DNA of 64,000 nucleotides from [Flexibacter] sp. ATCC 35103. Lineage in GTDB: Bacteria > Bacteroidota > Bacteroidia > Flavobacteriales > Flavobacteriaceae. The position numbers and the translations under genes were made by a program. The notes beneath the pieces were generated by a model. It saw nothing but the letters and a program-made list of their open reading frames with translations. It did not search any database and was not told the DNA's origin. The stretch is taken from assembly GCF_001975985.1 (NCBI RefSeq), contig NZ_MTQF01000007.1:1-64000 (forward strand), written 5' to 3'. Positions 41,670 to 49,597 of the stretch are shown here, piece by piece; the first letter of the stretch is position 1, and every line of letters begins with the position of its first letter.

Positions 41670-42243
41670 GTTGTAAGTTATTTATTTTTTTAAATAGATT
41701 TTCATCTATAATAACTGGTTCTTCATTCATTTCTTTTTCTAATATAAGAATAGGTAATCTGTTAGAATTATCAAATAGCATTACATTATCACATGCATTT
41801 AAATAAATTTTAAAAAAATTCTTAATTCCTCTTATATATCTTCTTTCAATAACATCTTCCGGAATATTATGCCCACCTTCACTTACTCTAATTATTACTC
41901 TTTGTTTTGCAAGTTCAATTGAGTTTAACCAAAAGAAAACTAATGTTACGAAATACCCTTTGCTTCTAGCTTTTTTTACAATTGAAATATAGCTTTTTGC
42001 AGAAAGAGTTGTTTCAAAAGCAAAATCAGCTTCTTTTTCTAATAATTCGCCAATACGATTTAGCATTATTCTTCCTGCTTCAAAACTTACTTTCTCAGGT
42101 TGAAAAGGGGATAATCCCTTCGCAATTTCATCTGCATTTACAAATTCTTTACAGTTCAAAATTTCGGGTAAAATTGTATATGAAGCTGTAGTTTTCCCAG
42201 CTCCATTACAACCAGCAATAATATATAGATTTTTATCTTTCAA
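41656..42243 (-). CDS. zeta-toxin-like P-loop kinase/ATPase
   Basis: 195 residues. Walker A GCNGAGKT (residues 11-18), VNADEIAKGLSP after it, and FAFETTLSAKSYISIVKKA, the signature of zeta-type nucleotide kinases. True zeta toxins phosphorylate UDP-GlcNAc and pair with an epsilon antitoxin upstream; none is seen here. A 53-residue ORF overlaps the 3' end instead. Whether it is toxic is unknown. Confidence 0.8.
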   Translation of the reverse strand: MKDKNLYIIAGCNGAGKTTASYTILPEILNCKEFVNADEIAKGLSPFQPEKVSFEAGRIMLNRIGELLEKEADFAFETTLSAKSYISIVKKARSKGYFVTLVFFWLNSIELAKQRVIIRVSEGGHNIPEDVIERRYIRGIKNFFKIYLNACDNVMLFDNSNRLPILILEKEMNEEPVIIDENLFKKINNLQHDKR

Positions 42244-42275
42244 AGGTTTTGAATATTAACAAAGATACCAAATAA

Positions 42276-44303
42276 TCAAAGCAATCCCGCTCTCTTCAAT
42301 AAAGCTTCAGGTTTTGGTTCCTGACCTCTAAAACGCTTGTATAAAATCATAGGATGTTCAGTTCCTCCTTTAGAAAGTACATTGTCTTTGAATTTTGTTG
42401 CTACTTCGTGATTGAAAATACCGTTTTCCTGGAAATATTCAAAAGCATCAGCATCCAGAACTTCAGCCCATTTGTAGCTGTAATATCCGGAAGAATATCC
42501 GCCTTGAAAAATATGAGAGAACGCGGTACTCATCGCATTTTCTTTTACATCAGGATACAATTGTGTGTTGGCAAATTGTTCCGTTTCAAAAGCTTTTAAA
42601 TCTGTAATAGAAGTTGGATCTTGTCCGTGCCAAGCCATATCTAATAATCCAAAACTCAACTGACGTAAAGTTGCCAAACCTTCCTGGAAACTGGCACTTT
42701 CTTTGATTTTTTGTACATATTCAATCGGAATAATTTCTCCGGTTTCATAATGATTCGCAAACAAAGCCAAAGCTTCGGGTTCGTAACACCAGTTTTCCAT
42801 AATCTGACTTGGTAATTCTACAAAATCCCAGAAAACAGAAGTTCCTGATAAACTTGGATAAGTTGTATTGGCCAACATTCCGTGTAAACCATGACCAAAT
42901 TCGTGGAATAAAGTCGTTACTTCATTAAAAGTCAATAATGATGGTTTTGTTTCGGTTGGTTTTGTAAAGTTACAAACATTCGAAATGTGCGGTCTTTCGT
43001 TTACGCCGTCTTTTATAGATTGTGATTTGAACGAAGTCATCCATGCCCCATTTCTTTTTCCTTTTCTTGGGAAGAAATCAGCGTAGAAAATGGAAACTAA
43101 ATTGCCATCAGCATCTGTTACTTCATAAGTGGTAACTTCTTCATGGTATTTGTCAATATCAAAAACTTCTGTAAATGTTAATCCGTATAATTTTTCGGCA
43201 ACTGTGAAAGCGCCGTTTAAAACTTTTTCTAATTGAAAATAAGGTTTCAATTTTTCATCATCTAAATTAAAAAGCTGTTGTTTTAGTTTTTCAGAATAAT
43301 AAGCACCATCCCATTTTTCTAATTGTTCTATTCCGTCCAGTTCTTTGGCGAAAGCCGTTAATTCAGCAAATTCTTTTTGAGCGGCAGGTTTTGCTTTAGC
43401 CAATAAATCATTCAGGAAAGAAAAAACTTTCTCCGGACTTTCGGCCATTCTTTCTTCCAGAACAAAATGTGCATGTGTTTTATAACCTAATAAATTGGCT
43501 CTTTCAAAACGTAATTTGGCAATTTTAAGGACATTTTCCTGATTGTCGAATTCATTATTCTGAAATGCTTTTGCACCAAAAGCAATCGCCATTTTTTTAC
43601 GCAATTCACGATTGTCCGCATAAGTTAAAAACGGCACATAACTCGGATGATCTAAGGTAAAAATCCAGCCTTCTTTTTCCTGGCTTTTTGCTAATAATCT
43701 CGCTGCTTCAATAGTTCCTTCCGGTAATCCTGCTAAATCTTTTTCATCTGTCAAATGCAATTCGAAAGCATTGGTTTCTGCCAGGACATTTTCGCCAAAT
43801 TGTAAACTCAGTTTTGATAATTCCTTATCGATTTCTCTTAATTGATCTTTTTTATCTTCGGGTAGATTCGCTCCATTTCTGGAAAAGCTTTTGTATTTTT
43901 TATCTAAAAGCGTGGTTTGTTCCGGATTTAGATTTAAGGTTTCTTTTTGATTATAAACTGTTTTTATTTTAGCAAATAAAGCGGCGTTTAATGTAATATC
44001 ATTTCCAAATTCTGACAATAAAGGCGAAACTTCCTGCGCTATTTTTTGCATTTCGTCATTTGTTTCAGCCGAATTCAAATTGAAGAAAACACTCGAAAGC
44101 CTATCTAAAATGTCACCGGTAAAATCCATTGCTGCAACAGTGTTCTCAAAAGTTGGTGCTTCAGGATTGTTTACGATTGCATCGATTTCGGCTTTAGCCA
44201 AAGCAATTCCTTCTTGAAAAGCAGGAATATAATCTTCGATTTTAATTTGTGAAAAAGGGGCTGTATTATATTTGGTAGTAAATTTTGAAAGTAAAACACT
44301 CAT
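42276..44303 (-). CDS. M3-family oligopeptidase / peptidyl-dipeptidase
   Basis: 675 residues. The zinc site HEFGHGLHGML is present with a downstream Glu, and the N-terminal half (YNTAPFSQIKIEDYIPAFQEGIALAKAEIDAI) and C-terminal KGGTEHPMILYKRFRGQEPKPEALLKRAGLL match Dcp/PrlC-type enzymes. It degrades short peptides in the cytoplasm. No signal peptide. A -7-like box TATCTTTG lies at 44356-44349 on the minus strand, without a well-placed TTG. Confidence 0.92.
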   Translation of the reverse strand: MSVLLSKFTTKYNTAPFSQIKIEDYIPAFQEGIALAKAEIDAIVNNPEAPTFENTVAAMDFTGDILDRLSSVFFNLNSAETNDEMQKIAQEVSPLLSEFGNDITLNAALFAKIKTVYNQKETLNLNPEQTTLLDKKYKSFSRNGANLPEDKKDQLREIDKELSKLSLQFGENVLAETNAFELHLTDEKDLAGLPEGTIEAARLLAKSQEKEGWIFTLDHPSYVPFLTYADNRELRKKMAIAFGAKAFQNNEFDNQENVLKIAKLRFERANLLGYKTHAHFVLEERMAESPEKVFSFLNDLLAKAKPAAQKEFAELTAFAKELDGIEQLEKWDGAYYSEKLKQQLFNLDDEKLKPYFQLEKVLNGAFTVAEKLYGLTFTEVFDIDKYHEEVTTYEVTDADGNLVSIFYADFFPRKGKRNGAWMTSFKSQSIKDGVNERPHISNVCNFTKPTETKPSLLTFNEVTTLFHEFGHGLHGMLANTTYPSLSGTSVFWDFVELPSQIMENWCYEPEALALFANHYETGEIIPIEYVQKIKESASFQEGLATLRQLSFGLLDMAWHGQDPTSITDLKAFETEQFANTQLYPDVKENAMSTAFSHIFQGGYSSGYYSYKWAEVLDADAFEYFQENGIFNHEVATKFKDNVLSKGGTEHPMILYKRFRGQEPKPEALLKRAGLL

Positions 44304-44522
44304 TATGATATAATTATTTTATTAATTGAAGTCAATATTTTTGAATTCCAAAGATAGTAATTTATAAAAATCTAAACATCTAAACAAAATCGATTCTGGA
44401 CATAAAATCCTCTTAAATTGTGTTATAGATATGTTATTTATTTCTGTAAGGGTTTTAAAAAGCGTAAATTGAAAAAATACGATTAGAATAAATAATGCTA
44501 ATCAGAAATTGTAAAACAGAAA

Positions 44523-45194
44523 ATGATGAATTATCAAATTGTAATAAAGAGAATTGATACAGTTAACGAAGTAGAAGGATATTGGTCTGGTGAAGATCTT
44601 GTTCAGTTATTAGAAAAATTCAATTATCCTGACGGAGCAACAGCAGACAAAGCGAGTCTGCCGGAATTGCTAGAAATGGCTATCTCGGATTACGAGCCTA
44701 ACGAAGCTGCCGAAATAGTATTGAAATATAAATTTCCTGATAGATTAACCGAGGGTCAAATTGAGCAAATAGCACACAATATGTTAATTGATAAAGTTTG
44801 CGAGGAATATCCCGAAATAGACATGCAGGGAACTTTGTTTCATATCAATCAATTACTTTTTAAAGCTTATAATGGGAAATTCCCCAATGCAAAAGCGTCT
44901 ATTGTTCATTTTTCTATGACTCCAACTGATGGTGAAGCACAAAAGTTGACCGCCGAAAATGTGCTGAAATTATTGAATAATGGTTTGTCTGATCGAAATC
45001 TGATCAAAAGATTATTCGAAAATCAAATCTCTCAAAATATTGCGTTTCCTGAAGCTGAAAATATTATTTGGGAATTAAATACAGAAGATAACATCAATTA
45101 TAATCTGGTTACTTCAGAAAACTGGATAAATAAAGAAGATATAAATGAGTATGAATTTGAATCAGTCTTGGAAGAAATTGAAGATGAGGCATAA
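44523..45194 (+). CDS. hypothetical protein
   Basis: 223 residues, soluble, acidic (the last 40 residues are rich in Glu and Asn). No membrane segment, signal or known motif seen. It is divergent from the M3 peptidase gene and followed by an intergenic repeat. Function not known. Confidence 0.6.
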   Translation: MMNYQIVIKRIDTVNEVEGYWSGEDLVQLLEKFNYPDGATADKASLPELLEMAISDYEPNEAAEIVLKYKFPDRLTEGQIEQIAHNMLIDKVCEEYPEIDMQGTLFHINQLLFKAYNGKFPNAKASIVHFSMTPTDGEAQKLTAENVLKLLNNGLSDRNLIKRLFENQISQNIAFPEAENIIWELNTEDNINYNLVTSENWINKEDINEYEFESVLEEIEDEA

Positions 45195-45198
45195 TTTT

Positions 45199-45260
45199 AG
45201 TTTTCAGTCACAGTTTTCAGTCACAGTTTACATTGAAAACTGCGACTGAAAACCGTGACT
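45199..45260. repeat. inverted repeat of the 'CAGTCGCAGTTTTCAG' family, copy c
   Basis: TTTTCAGTCACAGTTTTCAG on the left is complemented by CTGCGACTGAAAA on the right. It also has an internal direct repeat of CAGTCACAGTTT. It lies 11 bp beyond the purE stop. Confidence 0.7.
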
Positions 45261-45271
45261 AAATATAAAAA

Positions 45272-45754
45272 CTATTTCAAACTTTCAGCTGCTTTATTAA
45301 CCGCTGCTTTCAATTCTTCTTTGTAGGCAATAATAGTATCAAGTACTTTTTTATCATGACTTCCAATTATTTGTGCAGCTAAAATTCCGGCATTTTTTGC
45401 TCCGTTTAAAGCTACTGTTGCAACAGGAACTCCGCCTGGCATTTGAAGAATCGATAAAACTGAATCCCACCCATCAATAGAATTGCTTGATTTTACAGGT
45501 ACTCCAATTACAGGAAGTGGTGACATCGAAGCAACCATTCCAGGTAAATGTGCAGCTCCTCCGGCTCCGGCAATAATTACCGAAATTCCGCGTGTATGTG
45601 CATTTTTACTAAAATCGAATAATTTTTCCGGCGTTCTGTGTGCCGAAACGATATCAACTTCAGTTTCGATATTGAATTGTTTTAAGATGTCGATGGCATC
45701 TTGCATGACTGGCACGTCAGAGATGCTTCCCATTATAATAGCTACTTTGCTCAT
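45272..45754 (-). CDS. purE: N5-carboxyaminoimidazole ribonucleotide mutase
   Basis: 160 residues. It moves the carboxyl group of N5-CAIR to give CAIR in purine synthesis. VAIIMGSISDVPVM at the N-terminus, then SAHRTPEKL, GAGGAAHLPGMVAS (nucleotide-binding loop), and PVIGVPVKSS are the class I PurE motifs. It follows purK by 75 bp on the same strand, so the two consecutive enzymes form an operon. Confidence 0.96.
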   Translation of the reverse strand: MSKVAIIMGSISDVPVMQDAIDILKQFNIETEVDIVSAHRTPEKLFDFSKNAHTRGISVIIAGAGGAAHLPGMVASMSPLPVIGVPVKSSNSIDGWDSVLSILQMPGGVPVATVALNGAKNAGILAAQIIGSHDKKVLDTIIAYKEELKAAVNKAAESLK

Positions 45755-45799
45755 GTTTTTTTGTTTGTTGTGTTTTGTTTCAGGTTTAAAGTTTTTGTA

Positions 45800-45831
45800 G
45801 AGACTGAAAACTGCGACCGGGACTGAAAACT
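45800..45831. repeat. 'CAGTCGCAGTTTTCAG' family, copy d (half element)
   Basis: AGACTGAAAACTGCGACCGG matches the right arm of the other copies. It lies between purK and purE and appears to have no left arm. Confidence 0.55.
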
Positions 45832-46984
45832 ATATACTTATAACTTTAATTGTATTCTTAACTTCCTCAGCAATTCTTCTTGCTTCGACCATATTTTCAT
45901 TTACAATGGTTACGTGGCCCATTTTTCTGAAAGGACGTGTTTGTTTTTTGCCGTAAATGTGTGGTGTAACACCATCCCATCCTAAAATGGTTTCGATATT
46001 TTCGTAAACTACATCTCCTGAAAAACCTTCGGCGCCAACTAAATTTACCATAACTCCGGCAACTTTACTGTCCGTATTTCCTAATGGAAGATCAAGGATA
46101 GCGCGTAAATGATTTTCGAATTGTGATGTATAGCTGGCTTCTATAGAATAATGACCTGAATTGTGCGGGCGTGGTGCTACTTCGTTTACCAGAATCTCAT
46201 CTTCGTTTGTTTGAAACATTTCAACGGCAAGAAGACCAACATGATTAAATTTCTCTGAAACATTAAGTGCAATTTCTCTGGCTTTTTCTGCTACTTTTTC
46301 GTCGATTCTGGCGGGACAGATTACATATTCTACCTGATTGGCTTCCGGGTGAAATTCCATTTCGACAACAGGATAGGTTTTTATTTCTCCCGATGGATTT
46401 CTTACTACGATAACCGCCAATTCGTTTTTGAACGGAACCATGGTTTCAGCAATACATTCTACATTTGGTAAATCATCCATGTCTGAAATCTGACGAATGA
46501 CTTTTACGCCATTTCCGTCATAGCCAAACTCAGTACATTTCCATACAAACGGAATGGTAATTTCGCTGTTTCCAACTGATTTTTGCAAATGTTCCGGACT
46601 TTCAAATCTTAAATATGCTGCTGTTGGGATATTACTTTCGGTATAAAAATCTTTTTGAACCCCTTTGTTCTGAATCCCTTTCAAAGTTTTAGGAGAAGGA
46701 TAAACTTTTAATCCTTCATTTTCTAATTGCGTTAAAGCTTCAAGATTTACCAATTCAATTTCGAAAGTAAGAACATCGACTTGTTTTCCAAAATTGTAAA
46801 CCGTTTCATAATCCATCAAATCGCCTTGGAAGAATTTATTACAGGCAATTTTACTCGGAGCTTCATCACTTGGATCTAAAACATAAGTTTGTATGTCAAA
46901 TTTTCGAGTGTCAGACAAAAGCATTTTGCCTAATTGTCCTCCACCTAATATTCCTAATTTAAAATCAGAAGAAAAATAATTCAT
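45830..46984 (-). CDS. purK: N5-carboxyaminoimidazole ribonucleotide synthase
   Basis: 384 residues, ATP-grasp fold. GILGGGQLGKML at the N-terminus, YPSPKTLKGIQNKGVQKDFY, CTEFGYDGNGVKV (glycine-rich ATP loop), and NEVAPRPHNSGHYSIEA near residue 260 hold the ligand residues. It carboxylates AIR with ATP and bicarbonate; PurE then acts on the product. Confidence 0.96.
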   Translation of the reverse strand: MNYFSSDFKLGILGGGQLGKMLLSDTRKFDIQTYVLDPSDEAPSKIACNKFFQGDLMDYETVYNFGKQVDVLTFEIELVNLEALTQLENEGLKVYPSPKTLKGIQNKGVQKDFYTESNIPTAAYLRFESPEHLQKSVGNSEITIPFVWKCTEFGYDGNGVKVIRQISDMDDLPNVECIAETMVPFKNELAVIVVRNPSGEIKTYPVVEMEFHPEANQVEYVICPARIDEKVAEKAREIALNVSEKFNHVGLLAVEMFQTNEDEILVNEVAPRPHNSGHYSIEASYTSQFENHLRAILDLPLGNTDSKVAGVMVNLVGAEGFSGDVVYENIETILGWDGVTPHIYGKKQTRPFRKMGHVTIVNENMVEARRIAEEVKNTIKVISI

Positions 46985-47001
46985 TTGTAGTTGTGTTTTT
47001 G

Positions 47002-47031
47002 CAAAGATACTTTATAAAATAGAAATGCCAA
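47002..47031 (-). promoter_or_regulatory. promoter of purK-purE
   Basis: On the minus strand TTG (47031-47029), 19 bp, TATCTTTG (47009-47002), 17 bp before the purK start codon. Confidence 0.75.
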
Positions 47032-47129
47032 TTTATTGTGTATTGAATTGCAATTTTTCATATTAATAGTACAAAAAAAAAGATTGTTTCAAAATGTTAA
47101 ATTTTTTTGAGATAACTCCTTTGAAAACA

Positions 47130-47160
47130 TTGTTTTGTTTGAGTGAATTCCGTACGTTTG
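47130..47160 (+). promoter_or_regulatory. promoter of the first AraC-like gene
   Basis: TTG (47130-47132), 20 bp, TACGTTTG (47153-47160). It places transcription start near 47165 and supports the ATG at 47197 over the GTG/ATG-like starts upstream. Confidence 0.7.
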
Positions 47161-47196
47161 GACTTGATTTTAACCGCCGTAGATTTACTAAATTAC

Positions 47197-48255
47197 ATGA
47201 CCACAAACGATTGGGCAAAACATATTCAAAAGTTTCTTTTTTTGTTAAAAGATGATTTTTTCGAATTGCCATACTTGTCTAATTCTCCTCAGGTGATGTT
47301 GGATAGTCTCATAAAATTACCCGTAATAAAGCATAACGCTGCAAAACAATTAATCTCATCTGATAATGCTTTCTGGAAAGGAAAAATGCGGTATCGAAAA
47401 ATGGAAGAAGGTTTCTGGATTTTGGAGACCAATATTGCACTTAAAGAAAATGTGCTTGCAAAAGCCATATATACAAAGGATCATCTAAAAGATTACTATA
47501 TATTATCGTTTTCTGTTTTCGAATATAAATTCCCTTTTAAGGATTCTGAAGATATTGTCCTGCTAAGTACTTGCTGGACTTTTTATAAACCGGAAACTGA
47601 AGTTGCCACTTATTTTTACAAAGGAACTGAGGGCAAGTTTTTTAACATTGCCATAAATAAGGAATGGGTGGACCAAAATATTAAATCCGAAAAATTCTGT
47701 AAAAAAGGAGTGCTTGAAAGCTTTTTTAATACTCAGAAAGGATTTTATACCTGGCTGGATCTCGCCCCGAAAGCCCATTTGTTATCAAAAAAAATATCAA
47801 AAATCTTAGAAGCTGAAGATAAAATACATTTAAGCACACCAGAATTACGTAAGTGCTGTATGAAGTTAATAACTGAATTTTTTAATAATTCTTTTGAAGA
47901 CAGCCGTATTGCAGATAATATTTCGCTGAGCAATTTAGATTACTATAATGTGGCAAAGGCCGAGAAAATGATTTTACACAATTTACAATCTGCTTTTTTA
48001 GGAATAGATAAAATTGCGTCAGAGGTTAATACATCTCCCACGAAACTGAAAGCTAATTTTAAAATTGTATTTGGATTTTCGATGTTGCAATACCACAAAG
48101 AAAAAAATATGCTTCTTGCAAAACAGTTGCTTCAAAAGTCCGAAATCGAAATTCAGATAATTGCTGCCATAACAGGTTATGAAAGTGCGAGTAAATTCGC
48201 AGCAGGATTCAAGAAAAGATTTGGAGAATTACCTTCGGTTTTTAGAGAAAATTAA
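47197..48255 (+). CDS. AraC-type regulator, paralogue 1
   Basis: 352 residues from the ATG at 47197. A unique N-terminal ~230-residue domain (DDFFELPYLSNSPQVMLD, MRYRKMEEGFWILETNIAL, ETEVATYFYKGTEGKFF) is followed by an AraC-type DNA-binding domain at the C-terminus (IASEVNTSPTKLKANFK, IQIIAAITGYESASKFAAGFKKRFG). The following gene has the same architecture. Both precede the large adhesin gene and might control it, which is inference. Confidence 0.8.
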   Translation: MTTNDWAKHIQKFLFLLKDDFFELPYLSNSPQVMLDSLIKLPVIKHNAAKQLISSDNAFWKGKMRYRKMEEGFWILETNIALKENVLAKAIYTKDHLKDYYILSFSVFEYKFPFKDSEDIVLLSTCWTFYKPETEVATYFYKGTEGKFFNIAINKEWVDQNIKSEKFCKKGVLESFFNTQKGFYTWLDLAPKAHLLSKKISKILEAEDKIHLSTPELRKCCMKLITEFFNNSFEDSRIADNISLSNLDYYNVAKAEKMILHNLQSAFLGIDKIASEVNTSPTKLKANFKIVFGFSMLQYHKEKNMLLAKQLLQKSEIEIQIIAAITGYESASKFAAGFKKRFGELPSVFREN

Positions 48256-48272
48256 GATTTGAGCAGAATTAT

Positions 48273-49334
48273 ATGAACGTAGGAAAGTGGGTTAAATTCA
48301 TAAAAGAGAATATAAATTTTTATAGAGATGGTTTTTTTGAGCTGCCTTATTTGTCAAATTCCCCTGAGATTATTGTAAAAAGTATTGTCAATTCGCCATC
48401 AGTAAAACATGTTGTAGAAGAGCAGGCGGTTTATAGAAATAATCCTTTCTCTAAGGGAGTAATGCGCTATCGTGAAATCGAAGAAGGTTTCTGGATTATC
48501 GCCACTAGTATTACTTTCAAGAAAAACGTGATGCTGAAAGCAATCTACGATGAAGATTTTCCTATTGATTATTATACACTTACCTTTTCGGTTTTTGAAA
48601 GTGAAGTAAAACTACAAAATACATTTGCTGATAAAACTCCTTTTTCAAGCAAATATTGGGGATTTAAAAGACCTGGAACAGAGGTTGGTGCTTATTTTTA
48701 TAAAGGTTCTGTTTGCGAATTTTATTTGTATGGGTTTAGTAAGGAATGGGCAGAACGTAATTTTTCTTTTCAGACACTTCCGGAAGACAATCAGATTAAG
48801 AAATTCCTGAATTCAGATAAAGGATTTATTACGTATCAGGATATTGTGCCAAATGCTGCCGAATTATCTAAAGAAATTTTGATTAATCTGGAAAAGAACA
48901 ATCATGATTTGCTGAGTAAGGCAATTTTAAAAACACAAACATTTCAACTGATTTCTACTTTTTTTAAAAATGCTTTCATAGATCAGCGAATTGGTAATTT
49001 TAGTCCATCAGAAACTCCGGATTACAGAAAGATTGCAAAAGCCGAAAAATTACTTTTAGATACTATTGCTGAACCTTTTTTAGGCGTAGAATATATTGCC
49101 GAAAAAGTAAATATGTCTGCAACAAAACTCAAACTTACTTTTAAATCTGTTCATGGTGTTTCGATGATGCAATATCATAAAGAAAAGAAATTACTTCTTG
49201 CGATGCAGATGATTCAGAATACCGATATGCAGATGAAAAATATTGCTTTGGCAACGGGTTATAAGAGTTCCAGCAAGTTTACGGCAAACTTTAAAAAACG
49301 TTTTGGAAAAATGCCTTCAGAAATACGCTTTTAA
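48273..49334 (+). CDS. AraC-type regulator, paralogue 2
   Basis: 353 residues, similar to paralogue 1 over its whole length (DGFFELPYLSNSPEIIVKS, MRYREIEEGFWIIATSI, GTEVGAYFYKGSVCEFY, and the HTH block KYIAEKVNMSATKLKL-like region ending KRFGKMPSEIRF). It starts 18 bp after the stop of paralogue 1, so the two are co-transcribed and probably arose by tandem duplication. Confidence 0.82.
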   Translation: MNVGKWVKFIKENINFYRDGFFELPYLSNSPEIIVKSIVNSPSVKHVVEEQAVYRNNPFSKGVMRYREIEEGFWIIATSITFKKNVMLKAIYDEDFPIDYYTLTFSVFESEVKLQNTFADKTPFSSKYWGFKRPGTEVGAYFYKGSVCEFYLYGFSKEWAERNFSFQTLPEDNQIKKFLNSDKGFITYQDIVPNAAELSKEILINLEKNNHDLLSKAILKTQTFQLISTFFKNAFIDQRIGNFSPSETPDYRKIAKAEKLLLDTIAEPFLGVEYIAEKVNMSATKLKLTFKSVHGVSMMQYHKEKKLLLAMQMIQNTDMQMKNIALATGYKSSSKFTANFKKRFGKMPSEIRF

Positions 49335-49562
49335 GCGATGTAAAATTCTTTCTTTTTCGTCTTTTCGACTCTACTTTTGTGATTTATTTATGATTTTTTT
49401 AACATTGAAAAAATAATTATAAATTTTTTAATCAATTGTTTTTCAGTGTTTTAAATTGATGAAATTCTCATTTTGTATTCACTTGTTTTTTTTGAAAACA
49501 CCGTTGGTCGTTTCGGGCTATTGATGTGTCCGAATGGGCTATTCGACGATTTTATTTCAATA

Positions 49563-49570
49563 TATTTTTG
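49563..49570 (+). promoter_or_regulatory. -7 box of the adhesin gene
   Basis: TATTTTTG, 28 bp before the ATG at 49598. No TTG at usual spacing; the upstream region repeats GGGCTATT (49515-49522 and 49536-49543), a possible activator site. Confidence 0.45.
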
Positions 49571-49597
49571 TTGGTAAATAAATCTAAACAAACCAGT

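Noticed and set aside
49526..49597. Longer N-terminus of the adhesin
   Set aside because: The extra 24 residues precede a normal signal peptide starting at 49598 and cover the promoter's -7 box.
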